Shown: positions 1 through 8,403, numbered from the stretch's first letter. The stretch: DNA of 18,241 nt from ZLKRG08 sp964565165 (GCA_964565165.1 CAZMDJ010000016.1:1-18241); one strand, 5' to 3'. A program made the numbers and translations. Notes: generated from the sequence alone by a model not told the origin.

Positions 1-1
1 T

Positions 2-1087
2 GTAATCAACCAGATTTCTTTTATCTTAGGTCCATGTGCTGGTGGCGATGATTATTCGCCTGAACTTACAGATTTCACTGTTATGGTTAATGAAAAGTCA
101 TACATGTTCATTACCGGTCCAGATGTTATTAAGACTGTTACCGGCGAAGAAGTTGGAATGGAAGAACTTGGCGGCGCGCATACACATGCGAGCAAGACTG
201 GTAACGCACATTATTTAGCGGACTCCGAAGAAGATGCGATTGATTATGTAAAGGCACTTCTCTCATATCTTCCAAGTAACAATATGGATGGTGCGCCACA
301 TCTGCCACCAACTGAGAATTTAGCGCGTAAGGCAACTGACACTGCGCTTGATACTTTGATTCCTGATTCTCAAAATCAGCCTTACGACATGAAGACAGTT
401 ATTCATGCAATTTTGGATGAAGGCGAATTCTTAGAAGTTCATGCAAACTTTGCACCAAATATCATCGTTGGTTACGGCCGCATTGAAGGCGAAACAGTTG
501 GCATCATCGCTAACCAGCCACAGCAATTAGCTGGAACGCTAGATATTGATTCATCTGAAAAAGCAGCGCGCTTCTTACGTTTCTGCGATGCCTTTAATAT
601 TCCAATTATTACCCTTGTAGATGTGCCTGGCTTCTTACCTGGTACCGAACAGGAATGGGATGGAATCATCCGCCGCGGTGCGAAACTTCTTTATGCATAC
701 GCTGAAGCTACAGTTCCATTGGTAACACTTGTAACTCGTAAGGCTTACGGCGGTGCATACATTGTTATGGGTTCAAAGCAGATTGGCGGCGATGTTGTAT
801 TTGCTTGGCCAACAGCTGAAATCGCTGTTATGGGCGGACAAGGCGCAGTAAATATTCTTTATCGTAAAGAGATTGCTGATGCTAAAGATCCAGAAGCGTT
901 ACGTGCACAGCTAGTTGCTGAGTACAACGAATCTCTTGCAAATCCATATAACGCTGCTGAGCGCGGAATTGTTGATGCGGTTATCGAACCAAATCAGAGC
1001 CGCGAATACATTACAAAGGTTCTACGTACTCTAAAGACAAAGCGTGATTCATTGCCTCCACGAAAGCACGGCAATATCCCTCTATGA
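2..1087 (+). CDS. accD: Acyl-CoA carboxylase beta (carboxyltransferase) subunit, 5' truncated
   Basis: The gene enters from beyond the left edge; its frame is open from base 2, giving 361 residues, about two thirds of a usual ~520-550-residue subunit. The internal ATG at 83 is not the start, because the open frame upstream encodes the conserved family segment with GPCAGG and YSP. The subunit transfers carboxyl from carboxybiotin to acetyl- or propionyl-CoA in the cytoplasm. Family marks seen: MFITGPDVIKTVTGEEV, GGAHTH, the second oxyanion-hole region RKAYGGAYIVMGSK, AWPTAEIAVMGGQGAV and the C-terminal KHGNIPL. At the substrate-selectivity position after GGAY the residue is Ile (codon 761-763), not the Asp reported for propionyl-CoA-specific PccB. 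The gene overlaps accE by 4 nt (ATGA). The family is certain; the acyl-CoA preference is not. Confidence 0.95.
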   Translation, partial: VINQISFILGPCAGGDDYSPELTDFTVMVNEKSYMFITGPDVIKTVTGEEVGMEELGGAHTHASKTGNAHYLADSEEDAIDYVKALLSYLPSNNMDGAPHLPPTENLARKATDTALDTLIPDSQNQPYDMKTVIHAILDEGEFLEVHANFAPNIIVGYGRIEGETVGIIANQPQQLAGTLDIDSSEKAARFLRFCDAFNIPIITLVDVPGFLPGTEQEWDGIIRRGAKLLYAYAEATVPLVTLVTRKAYGGAYIVMGSKQIGGDVVFAWPTAEIAVMGGQGAVNILYRKEIADAKDPEALRAQLVAEYNESLANPYNAAERGIVDAVIEPNQSREYITKVLRTLKTKRDSLPPRKHGNIPL

Positions 1088-1272
1088 GTCCAAAATTTAC
1101 AATCATTAGTGGCAAGCCATCTAATGAAGAACTTGCAATTCTCACTCAAGTTTTAAATCAGCATAAGCGCGTCGAAAAAGACCCTGTTGTTAAGCGAAGC
1201 ACTTGGGCACAACCACAGATGCGTACTGCTATGCCGCAAGCTATTAAATTTGGAGCGGGACGAAATATCTAA
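1084..1272 (+). CDS. accE: Acyl-CoA carboxylase epsilon subunit
   Basis: This 62-residue protein sits in the place and size range of the small epsilon subunit that stabilises and stimulates actinobacterial AccA-AccD complexes. It has the family outline: a short beta strand ending in SGKPSNEELAIL (the usual G-x-P-x-x-E-E-L-A-x-L motif) at residues 9-20, a helix, a basic middle, and a C-terminal part with a conserved Trp (STW, around residue 41) and Arg. The start overlaps the accD stop by 4 nt and the stop shares one base with the maf start, so its translation is coupled to both. The call rests on the motif plus the position directly after the beta subunit. Confidence 0.85.
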   Translation: MSPKFTIISGKPSNEELAILTQVLNQHKRVEKDPVVKRSTWAQPQMRTAMPQAIKFGAGRNI

Positions 1273-1877
1273 TGCGTTTGATCCTTGCATCTCAATCCCC
1301 TTCTCGTAAGCGTTTGCTAGAAGGTGCTGGGCTGCACCCTGAAATTATCGTCAGCAATGTTGATGAAGAGACAGATCATTTCAATGCGATGTCGCCTGAA
1401 GATATGGTGATTGCACTTGCAATTACCAAAGCGCATACCGTGCGCGAAATGGTTGATGGAGATTCAATTATCGTGGCTTGCGATTCAACTTTTGAGTTCG
1501 AAGGAGAATCTTTTGGAAAGCCCGCAACGCCAGAGATCGCTATCGAACGCGCTAAACGTTTAAGCGGAAAGACTGGATTGCTTCATACTGGCCATTGCAT
1601 TATTGATACCAAGCAAGGTCGTGAATTGGCAGATCGCGTAACTACCGCTGTCACCTTTGATACTTTGAACGAATCTGAAATTAAAGATTATGTAGCAACA
1701 GGCGAACCACTTCGAGTAGCTGGTGGATTTACCCTTGATGGATTTAGCTCACCTTTCATCAGCGCAATTGATGGGGATTACACAAATGTGGTCGGTATTT
1801 CTATGGCCTATTTGCGAAAGAGTTTGGAACACTTAGGCTATTCCTGGCCTGAGGCTAAGAAGATCGGAGCACAATGA
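1272..1877 (+). CDS. maf: Maf-like nucleoside triphosphate pyrophosphatase
   Basis: This 201-residue Maf/YhdE-family house-cleaning pyrophosphatase would hydrolyse non-canonical or excess NTPs to NMP and PPi. Seen: the N-terminal LILASQSPSRKRLL (S-x-S-x-R-x-x-L-L motif, residues 3-16), DEE at 31-33, the acidic catalytic segment ACDSTFEFEG with Asp71 followed by FGKP, and the later SGKTGLLHTGH and VAGGFTLDGF segments. The length is normal. It lies between the epsilon and alpha carboxylase genes, an arrangement recurrent in actinobacteria, and overlaps accA by 4 nt (ATGA). The substrate (dTTP/UTP, m7GTP or other) cannot be assigned from sequence; the CDS motif differs from the DTVV motif of the dTTP/UTP type. 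Confidence 0.93.
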   Translation: MRLILASQSPSRKRLLEGAGLHPEIIVSNVDEETDHFNAMSPEDMVIALAITKAHTVREMVDGDSIIVACDSTFEFEGESFGKPATPEIAIERAKRLSGKTGLLHTGHCIIDTKQGRELADRVTTAVTFDTLNESEIKDYVATGEPLRVAGGFTLDGFSSPFISAIDGDYTNVVGISMAYLRKSLEHLGYSWPEAKKIGAQ

Positions 1878-3589
1878 AGCGCGTACTGATTGCTAACCGT
1901 GGAGAGATTGCGGTTCGTGTTATTCGTGCATGTCGTGATCACGGCATTGAATCTGTTGCGGTCTACTCAGATGAAGATCGCGCATCAATCCACGCTTCAA
2001 TGGCAGATGCTGCATACTCACTTAAAGGTGTTACCGCTGCACAAACTTATTTAAATATTGAGAAGCTAATTGATGCTGCGAAGGAATCTGGTGCAGATGC
2101 TGTGCATCCAGGCTATGGTTTTCTCTCAGAGAATGCAGATTTCGCAGAAGCTGTTATTAACGCAGGGCTAATTTGGATCGGTCCTCCTCCTGCTGCAATT
2201 CGCGCACTCGGAGATAAAGTTTCCGCTCGAAAGATTGCAGCTGCTGCTGGCGCACCACTTGTTGCTGGTACTAAAGATCCAGTTGCATCTCACGAAGAAG
2301 TTGTGGCTTTCGCTAAAGAACATGGTTTACCTGTTGCAATTAAGGCAGCTCACGGTGGTGGCGGTCGCGGACTTAAAGTTGCGCGCACTATCGAAGAAAT
2401 CCCAGAACTTTATGCATCTGCAGTTCGTGAAGCGATTGCAGGTTTTGGTCGCGGCGAATGTTTCGTAGAGCGCTATTTAGATAAGCCTCGCCACGTTGAG
2501 ACTCAGGTTTTGGTAGATAAAGAAGGTAATGCAGTTGTAGTTTCAACACGCGACTGCTCATTGCAACGTCGCCATCAGAAACTTGTTGAAGAAGCGCCTG
2601 CTCCATTTTTAACTAAAGAGCAGAACGAAGAGCTTTATCGCGCAAGTAAGGCGATCATGAAAGAGGCGGGTTACATCGGAGCAGGTACCTGCGAATTCTT
2701 AGTTGGTCTTGATGGAACTATCTCTTTCCTTGAAGTAAATACCCGCCTTCAAGTTGAGCACCCAGTTTCAGAAGAAGTCACCGGTATTGATCTAGTTCGC
2801 CAGCAATTCCGAATTGCAGAAGGTCAAACTCTTGGTTTTGGTGATCCAGAAATTCGTGGACATTCAATTGAATTTCGTATCAATGGTGAAGATCCAGGTC
2901 GCGGCTTCCTTCCAGCGCCTGGCCAAATCACTGATTGGCAAATTCCAACTGGACCTGGCGTACGTGTGGATGCTGGTTTCCGTAAAGATGATTCAATCGG
3001 CGGTAACTTCGATTCACTTCTTGCAAAGTTAATTGTTACCGGAAGTACACGTGAAGAGGCAATCGCACGTTCACGTCGCGCACTTGCCGAATTTAAAGTA
3101 GAAGGTCTAGCTACTGCTCTGCCATTCCATCGTGCAATTCTTGAAGACGATAACTACACCAAGAACTTTAAGGTTTATACAAGTTACATTGAGAATGAAT
3201 TCGTTAATGAAATTCCTCAATATGAAGCAAGCGCTCCTGTGGTTCAGAGCCATGCTGCACCTGAGCATGTAATTACTGAAGTTAATGGCCATCGCTTTGA
3301 AGTGTTGATTCACGCACCTGAACCTGTACATAAGCGCCATCGCGCACGTAAAGGTGCATCTGGCGGTGCAACCGGTGACGGACTACTGGCTCCAATGCAA
3401 GGAACTGTTGTAAAGATTGCCGTTGCAGAAGGCGATGCTGTTGAAAAGGGCGATTTAATCTTTGTACTTGAAGCTATGAAGATGGAACAGCCTCTGACTG
3501 CGCATAAGGCCGGAAAGATCTCGAAGTTGATGGCTGTAATCGGAGAGACCGTAGCTAGTGGCACGGTGCTCTGCGAAATATTAGATTAG
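1874..3589 (+). CDS. accA: Acyl-CoA carboxylase alpha subunit (biotin carboxylase plus biotin carboxyl carrier)
   Basis: This 571-residue protein carboxylates its own covalently bound biotin with ATP and bicarbonate and passes it to AccD. Residues 1-450 are the biotin carboxylase: N-terminal RVLIANRGEIAVRVIRA, HPGYGFLSEN (78-87), ATP-grasp glycine loop GGGGRG at 161-166, and catalytic EVNTRLQVEHPVSE with Arg291 and Glu295. A short linker around 450-500 contains a basic KRHRARK patch. Residues 505-571 are the carrier domain with EAMKM at 533-537, so Lys536 is the predicted biotinylated lysine. The length is typical of actinobacterial AccA/PccA. It is co-directional and translationally coupled with maf, and the stop lies 4 nt before the next gene. 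The family is certain; whether it serves one or several beta subunits is unknown. Confidence 0.96.
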   Translation: MKRVLIANRGEIAVRVIRACRDHGIESVAVYSDEDRASIHASMADAAYSLKGVTAAQTYLNIEKLIDAAKESGADAVHPGYGFLSENADFAEAVINAGLIWIGPPPAAIRALGDKVSARKIAAAAGAPLVAGTKDPVASHEEVVAFAKEHGLPVAIKAAHGGGGRGLKVARTIEEIPELYASAVREAIAGFGRGECFVERYLDKPRHVETQVLVDKEGNAVVVSTRDCSLQRRHQKLVEEAPAPFLTKEQNEELYRASKAIMKEAGYIGAGTCEFLVGLDGTISFLEVNTRLQVEHPVSEEVTGIDLVRQQFRIAEGQTLGFGDPEIRGHSIEFRINGEDPGRGFLPAPGQITDWQIPTGPGVRVDAGFRKDDSIGGNFDSLLAKLIVTGSTREEAIARSRRALAEFKVEGLATALPFHRAILEDDNYTKNFKVYTSYIENEFVNEIPQYEASAPVVQSHAAPEHVITEVNGHRFEVLIHAPEPVHKRHRARKGASGGATGDGLLAPMQGTVVKIAVAEGDAVEKGDLIFVLEAMKMEQPLTAHKAGKISKLMAVIGETVASGTVLCEILD

Positions 3590-3593
3590 ACGC

Positions 3594-5195
3594 GTGAACA
3601 GAGCCGAAATCGAAAACTGGATTGCTGACGATCCAGATCCAAAAACCGCAGCCACACTTCAAGCACTTTTAGATGCTAACAATGAAGCTGAGTTAGATAA
3701 ATTATTTAATGGATTTCTAACTTTCGGCACCGCAGGTTTACGCGGTCCGATTGCACCTGGTCCATCTGGAATGAATCGTGCAGTTGTGGGCCGCACTGCT
3801 GCTGCATTCGCTTCATACATGAAGCAACGTAATTTAACTTCAGTAGTTATCGGTCGCGATGCACGTTACGGTTCTGAAGATTTCACTCGCGAGAGCGCAG
3901 AGATTCTCTCTGGCGCAGGGATGCAGGTAAGTGTTCTGCCGCGCCCGCTACCAACGCCAGTTCTTGCTCATGCTGTTAAAAAACTTGGCGCACATGTTGG
4001 CATCATGGTTACTGCAAGCCATAACCCACCAATGGATAACGGTTATAAGGTTTATTTAAATGCTGATTGCGATGGCATTAAATATCAAGGCTCACAAATC
4101 ATTACTCCTACCGATAAGTTAATTTCGGCAGAGATCGACAAGATCACCTCACTTAAGAGCCAGCCGCGTGGAACTTCTTGGAATGATTTAGATGATTCAG
4201 TATTCGATGAATACGTAAAGCGCACCGCCGCAATTGGTAAGACGCCAGGTAAGTTAAAGATTGTCTACACCGCGATGCATGGCGTTGGCACCGAAACTGT
4301 AGAAGCCGTATTTAAGAAAGCTGGATTTAATCCACCAATCTTGGTTGAAGAACAAGCAAAACCAGATCCAGATTTTCCAACAGTCTCATTTCCTAACCCA
4401 GAAGAACCTGGTGCAATTGATTTAAGTCTTGCTAAAGCAAAAGCGGTTGGGGCAGATTTAGTTATTGCTAACGATCCAGATGCAGATCGTTGTGCAGCTG
4501 CAATTAATGATCCAAAGCGCGGCTGGCGCATGCTTCGAGGCGATGAGCTAGGTATTCTGCTTGGTGATTGGATTGCCCGTACAAATAATGGAAATTACGG
4601 TAATTCCATCGTCTCTTCATCTGGCTTAAGCAAGATCTGTAAACATTACGGACGAAATTTCCGTGAAACGCTAACTGGCTTTAAGTATCTGGCACAAATC
4701 CCAAATCTTGCATTTGCATACGAGGAAGCGATTGGTTACTCGGTTGATTCGGCAACAGTTTCAGATAAAGATGGCGTTAGCGCAGCAATTGCACTGGCTC
4801 AACTAGCTGAAGAGTTGGCGGCAAATGGCCAGACAATTTATGATCGACTTCAAGAAATTTGGAGCATCATTGGTTTCCATGCAACTGAGCAAATCTCAAT
4901 TCGCGTTGAAAATATCAAATTAGTTGGCGCGGTATTAGAAAAATTCCGTACCAATCCTCCAAAGGAAATTGCTGGATTCGCTGTTACAGCTATCGATGAT
5001 CTTGCAAAACCAAATAACGATCTACCACCAACAGATGGTTTACGTATTTGGCTTGGAGATATTCGCGTAATTGTCAGACCTTCAGGAACTGAACCTAAAT
5101 TGAAGTGCTATATCGAAGTGATTAGCGCTACTGAAGAGGAAGCTGATGCAAAACTTGCCACATTACGTGGACCACTGAAAGAATTGCTGCAATAA
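3594..5195 (+). CDS. pmmB: Alpha-D-phosphohexomutase family protein, PmmB-like; probable phosphopentomutase role
   Basis: This 533-residue phosphoglucomutase/phosphomannomutase superfamily enzyme starts at GTG, 4 nt after accA. Domains 1-3: FGTAGLRG, then the active-site phosphoserine loop TASHNPPMDNG with Ser142; the metal loop NDPDADR with Asp294, Asp296 and Asp298. Domain 4: the phosphate-binding loop RPSGTEP with Ser497. The family moves phosphate within sugar phosphates through a phosphoserine. Annotation usually says phosphomannomutase, but a position just upstream of deoC and opposite deoA, with no deoB visible, suggests it converts (deoxy)ribose-1-phosphate to the 5-phosphate, as PGM2-type members of this superfamily can. 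M. tuberculosis pmmB also lies near add, deoA and cdd (recalled). The fold is certain; the substrate is inference. Confidence 0.93.
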   Translation: MNRAEIENWIADDPDPKTAATLQALLDANNEAELDKLFNGFLTFGTAGLRGPIAPGPSGMNRAVVGRTAAAFASYMKQRNLTSVVIGRDARYGSEDFTRESAEILSGAGMQVSVLPRPLPTPVLAHAVKKLGAHVGIMVTASHNPPMDNGYKVYLNADCDGIKYQGSQIITPTDKLISAEIDKITSLKSQPRGTSWNDLDDSVFDEYVKRTAAIGKTPGKLKIVYTAMHGVGTETVEAVFKKAGFNPPILVEEQAKPDPDFPTVSFPNPEEPGAIDLSLAKAKAVGADLVIANDPDADRCAAAINDPKRGWRMLRGDELGILLGDWIARTNNGNYGNSIVSSSGLSKICKHYGRNFRETLTGFKYLAQIPNLAFAYEEAIGYSVDSATVSDKDGVSAAIALAQLAEELAANGQTIYDRLQEIWSIIGFHATEQISIRVENIKLVGAVLEKFRTNPPKEIAGFAVTAIDDLAKPNNDLPPTDGLRIWLGDIRVIVRPSGTEPKLKCYIEVISATEEEADAKLATLRGPLKELLQ

Positions 5196-5197
5196 GC

Positions 5198-5204
5198 AGG
5201 GAGG
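5198..5204 (+). promoter_or_regulatory. Strong Shine-Dalgarno site of deoC
   Basis: AGGGAGG lies 5 nt before the ATG at 5210, in the 14-nt gap after the mutase gene. It is the clearest ribosome-binding site in the left block, where most other genes rely on stop/start overlap. It fixes the deoC start. Confidence 0.8.
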
Positions 5205-5209
5205 CTTAA

Positions 5210-6157
5210 ATGCAATTCTTTGGGCTAGTTGATGGCTCTGAAAGCTCGCTTAAGTCATTCCTAAATAATCTGCCGCCTGTTGATCAAGTTGGCGCTGATG
5301 CGCGAGCTGCAATGTTAGGTACACGTAGCATCAAGAGTTCAAGTAAAGCTTGGGCGATTGATACTGCAATCTCGATGGTTGATTTAACAACTCTTGAAGG
5401 TGCAGATACTCCTGGCAAAGTTAAGGTGCTCTGCACAAAAGCGGTACGCCCTGCTCCATCTGATCCAACTGTTCCAAGTGTTGGAGCTGTTTGCGTTTAC
5501 AACGACATGGTTAAAGTTGCACGTACACATTTAGATTTAATTGGTGGCAAAGATATTCCGGTAGCTGCAGTGTCTACTGCTTTCCCATCAGGTCGCGCAT
5601 CGATGGCAGTTAAGTTGCAAGATACTCAAGATGCAATTGACGCTGGCGCAACTGAAATCGATATGGTGATTGATCGCGGCGCATTTCTATCTGGTCGCTT
5701 AGGCGAAGTCTTCGATGAGATTGTTCAGATCAAAGCAATCTGCGGCGATAAAGCTCATTTAAAAGTTATCTTTGAAACTGGCGAACTAGTTACTTATGAC
5801 AATGTTCGAAAAGCTTCTTACATCGGAATGCTAGCTGGCGGAGATTTTATTAAGACCTCAACAGGCAAAGTAGCTCCTGCTGCTACCCCACCGGTTGTAA
5901 TGATTATGCTCGAAGCGGTTCGCGATTTCCGCGAAGTTACTGGCTTCCAGGTTGGAGTTAAGCCAGCTGGCGGTATCCGAAATACCAAGGATGCAATCAA
6001 GCAGCTGGTTCTAGTTAATGAAATCGCTGGTCCAGATTGGCTAAATAATAAGTATTTCCGCATCGGCGCTAGCGCTTTGCTAAACGATTTATTGATGCAG
6101 AGAATGAAACTGAACGATGGCTACTACTCAAGCCCTAACTATGTGACGGTGGATTAA
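5210..6157 (+). CDS. deoC: Deoxyribose-phosphate aldolase, long form
   Basis: DeoC cleaves 2-deoxyribose-5-phosphate to glyceraldehyde-3-phosphate and acetaldehyde through a lysine Schiff base. Seen: VKVLCTKAVRPAPSD, VGAVCVYNDMV, TAFPSGRA, EIDMVIDRGAFLSG with Asp151, KVIFETGEL, the Schiff-base segment GGDFIKTSTGK with Lys215, and GVKPAGGIR with the second active-site Lys251. At 315 residues it is longer than the ~220-260-residue bacterial enzymes and nearer the long form found in animals and many actinobacteria; the extra length is an N-terminal extension of about 60 residues and a C-terminal tail. The stop shares a base with the next start (TAATG), linking it to the aldehyde dehydrogenase that can remove its acetaldehyde product. 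Confidence 0.95.
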   Translation: MQFFGLVDGSESSLKSFLNNLPPVDQVGADARAAMLGTRSIKSSSKAWAIDTAISMVDLTTLEGADTPGKVKVLCTKAVRPAPSDPTVPSVGAVCVYNDMVKVARTHLDLIGGKDIPVAAVSTAFPSGRASMAVKLQDTQDAIDAGATEIDMVIDRGAFLSGRLGEVFDEIVQIKAICGDKAHLKVIFETGELVTYDNVRKASYIGMLAGGDFIKTSTGKVAPAATPPVVMIMLEAVRDFREVTGFQVGVKPAGGIRNTKDAIKQLVLVNEIAGPDWLNNKYFRIGASALLNDLLMQRMKLNDGYYSSPNYVTVD

Positions 6158-7590
6158 TGACATTCGAATACGCACCAGCTCCAGAATCTAAATCGATTGT
6201 AAATATCGATAAAGAGTATGGCCACTTCATCAACGGCAAGTTTGTTAAAGGCAAGAAGCACTTCGCGACGATCAATCCTGCGACTGAAGAAATACTTTCA
6301 CATATCGCTAATGGCGATAAGAGCGATATTGATAAAGCGGTAGTTGCAGCACAAACTGCATACACAAAAGTCTGGTCTAAGTTATCTGGCGCAGAGCGCG
6401 GTAAATATCTATATCGAATCGCCCGAATTTTGCAGGAACGTGCACGTGAATTCGCAGTACTTGAAACTTTAGATAACGGTAAGCCAATCCGCGAAACTCG
6501 CGATATTGATATTCCATTGGTTTCAGCCCACTTCTTCTATCACGCTGGCTGGGCAGACAAACTTGATTACGCAGGCGTTGGTAGCTCACCGAAAGCACAT
6601 GGCGTTGTCGGACAGATCATTCCTTGGAACTTCCCACTACTTATGTTGGCTTGGAAAGTTGCTCCAGATTTAGCTGCAGGAAATACCGTTGTATTAAAAC
6701 CTGCAGAGAGCACTCCACTTACAGCGCTTTTATTTGCAGAGGTTTGCCAACAGGCTGAACTTCCTGCAGGTGTAGTAAATATTGTTACCGGTGCTGGCGA
6801 AACTGGCGCAGCGCTTGTTAACCATCCGGGTGTTGCAAAGATTGCATTTACTGGATCAACCGAAGTGGGTAAATCAATTGCTCGTGCAATTGCTGATTCA
6901 AAGAAGGTTGCAACGCTAGAACTTGGCGGCAAGGGTGCGAATATCGTCTTTGAAGATGCAGCCATCGATCAGGCTGTTGAAGGAATTGTTAACGGAATCT
7001 TCTTTAATCAAGGTCATGTCTGCTGTGCTGGCTCTCGCCTACTTGTTCAGGAGAATATTGCTGACGAAGTAATCAAGAAATTGCAGCGCCGCATGGAAAA
7101 GATTCGCGTGGGCGATCCAATGGATAAGAACACTGATTTAGGTGCGATCAATTCAAAGGAGCAGCTAGAGAAGAATAAGGAACTTGCAGCATCAGCTAGC
7201 GCAGAAGGTGGCGAAATCTGGTCTCCTAAGTGCGATCTACCTAAGAATGGTTTCTGGTTTGCACCAACGCTCTTCACCGGCGTAACTCAAGCTCATCGCA
7301 TTGCACGTGAAGAAATCTTTGGCCCAGTACTTTCAGTATTAACTTTCCGCACTCCAGCAGAGGCGATTGAAAAGGCTAATAACACTCCATTTGGTCTCTC
7401 TGCAGGTATCTGGAGCGAGAAAGGTTCAAAAGTTCTTTGGACAGCACAACAACTTCGCGCTGGCGTTATTTGGGCCAATACCTTCAATAAATTTGATCCT
7501 GCTTCACCTTTTGGTGGTTATAAAGAATCTGGTTGGGGCCGCGAAGGTGGTCGCCACGGTTTAGCGGCGTACTTGAAAGCGGTGAAGTAA
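6157..7590 (+). CDS. NAD-dependent aldehyde dehydrogenase
   Basis: This complete, non-acylating aldehyde dehydrogenase has 477 residues, the usual length. Seen: IIPWNFP with the oxyanion Asn158; LKPAEST with Lys181 and Glu184, the Glu favouring NAD over NADP; the Rossmann-loop FTGSTEVGK; LELGGKGANIVF with general base Glu255; NQGHVCCAGSR with predicted nucleophile Cys289 and Cys290 next to it; EEIFGPVLSV; and C-terminal PFGGYKESGWGREGG. It is coupled to deoC by a 1-nt overlap, so the likely substrate is the acetaldehyde released from deoxyribose-5-phosphate, giving acetate. That substrate assignment is from context only. The stop codon is immediately followed by the start of a second, truncated family member. 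Confidence 0.93.
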   Translation: MTFEYAPAPESKSIVNIDKEYGHFINGKFVKGKKHFATINPATEEILSHIANGDKSDIDKAVVAAQTAYTKVWSKLSGAERGKYLYRIARILQERAREFAVLETLDNGKPIRETRDIDIPLVSAHFFYHAGWADKLDYAGVGSSPKAHGVVGQIIPWNFPLLMLAWKVAPDLAAGNTVVLKPAESTPLTALLFAEVCQQAELPAGVVNIVTGAGETGAALVNHPGVAKIAFTGSTEVGKSIARAIADSKKVATLELGGKGANIVFEDAAIDQAVEGIVNGIFFNQGHVCCAGSRLLVQENIADEVIKKLQRRMEKIRVGDPMDKNTDLGAINSKEQLEKNKELAASASAEGGEIWSPKCDLPKNGFWFAPTLFTGVTQAHRIAREEIFGPVLSVLTFRTPAEAIEKANNTPFGLSAGIWSEKGSKVLWTAQQLRAGVIWANTFNKFDPASPFGGYKESGWGREGGRHGLAAYLKAVK

Positions 7591-8403
7591 ATGTCACGTA
7601 TCGATGTGAAGAAGACTTACAAGCTATATATCAATGGCGCATTTCCGCGTTCTGAATCTGGTCGCGTCTACGAAGTAAAGAACGCTAAAGGTGTATTTAT
7701 CGCAAATCCAGCTCTTGCATCTCGTAAAGATTTACGTGACTCTGTTGTTGCAGCGCGTGGTGCATTCGGTGGTTGGAATAAATCAACTGCATATCTACGC
7801 GGACAAATTCTCTATCGCGTTGCAGAGATGCTCGAAGGTCGTCGCGAACAATTTGATGCCGAACTTAAAGCAACTGGCGATAAGACAAAGATCTCTGAAG
7901 CGATCGATTTAATCGTTTGGTACGCAGGTTGGACAGATAAATTGGCAGCGCTTGATGGCGTTACCAATCCAGTCTCTGGACCTTTCTATAACTTCACTAC
8001 CCCAGAAGCACTCGGCGTAGTTGGCGTTGTATCGAAGCCAAACTTCTTAGAGTTTATTGATTCTCTAATGTCAGTTATCGCAAGTGGAAATACCACTGTA
8101 ATTGTGGCACCTGATGCGTTAGCAATTCCTGCAATGAGTTTTGCAGAAGTACTTGCGACAAGCGATGTTCCAGCAGGTGTAATTAATATTCTGACTGGCA
8201 AAGTTGATGAGTTAGCGCCATGGATGGCTTCCCATATGGATATTGATGGCATGGATATCTCTGGTGCCAAGAAAGTTGCTCCGCTTAAAGTTGCTGGCGC
8301 AGAGAATCTAAAGCGAATTCACACTTTTACTAAGGTGAAGAACCCAGCTCGTATCTTGGCTTTCATGGAAGCTAAGACCGTTTGGCACACTGTAGGTATT
8401 TAG
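7591..8403 (+). CDS. Half-length aldehyde-dehydrogenase-like protein without catalytic domain (probable pseudoenzyme)
   Basis: This 270-residue protein matches only the N-terminal NAD-binding half of the aldehyde dehydrogenase family. The recognisable order is KLYINGAFPRSESGR (11-25), WYAGWTDKL (110-118), LGVVGVVSKPNF (141-152), VIASGNTTVIVAPDA (162-176), and PAGVINILTGKVDEL (194-208). Key residues are altered: the PWN element is SKPN, the cofactor lysine of LKPAE is Ala173 in VAPD, and the FTGS loop is MDISGA. The chain ends with no ELGGK glutamate, no catalytic cysteine and no C-terminal domain. The frame is intact and its start follows the preceding stop with no gap, so it looks like a maintained gene rather than recent decay. 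A non-catalytic partner or regulator of the upstream enzyme is a plausible role. I recall a second, shorter ALDH-like gene at the same place in other actinobacteria, unverified. Confidence 0.85.
   Translation: MSRIDVKKTYKLYINGAFPRSESGRVYEVKNAKGVFIANPALASRKDLRDSVVAARGAFGGWNKSTAYLRGQILYRVAEMLEGRREQFDAELKATGDKTKISEAIDLIVWYAGWTDKLAALDGVTNPVSGPFYNFTTPEALGVVGVVSKPNFLEFIDSLMSVIASGNTTVIVAPDALAIPAMSFAEVLATSDVPAGVINILTGKVDELAPWMASHMDIDGMDISGAKKVAPLKVAGAENLKRIHTFTKVKNPARILAFMEAKTVWHTVGI

Noticed and set aside
83..85. ATG at 83 as the start of the carboxylase beta subunit
   Set aside because: The same frame is open to base 2 and encodes the conserved GPCAGG..YSP segment, so the gene is cut by the window edge rather than starting here.
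6567..6965. 132-codon open frame on the - strand inside the aldehyde dehydrogenase gene
   Set aside because: It is a shadow frame fully inside a strongly conserved gene, low in complexity (Ser/Ala/Pro-rich), with no family features or ribosome site.
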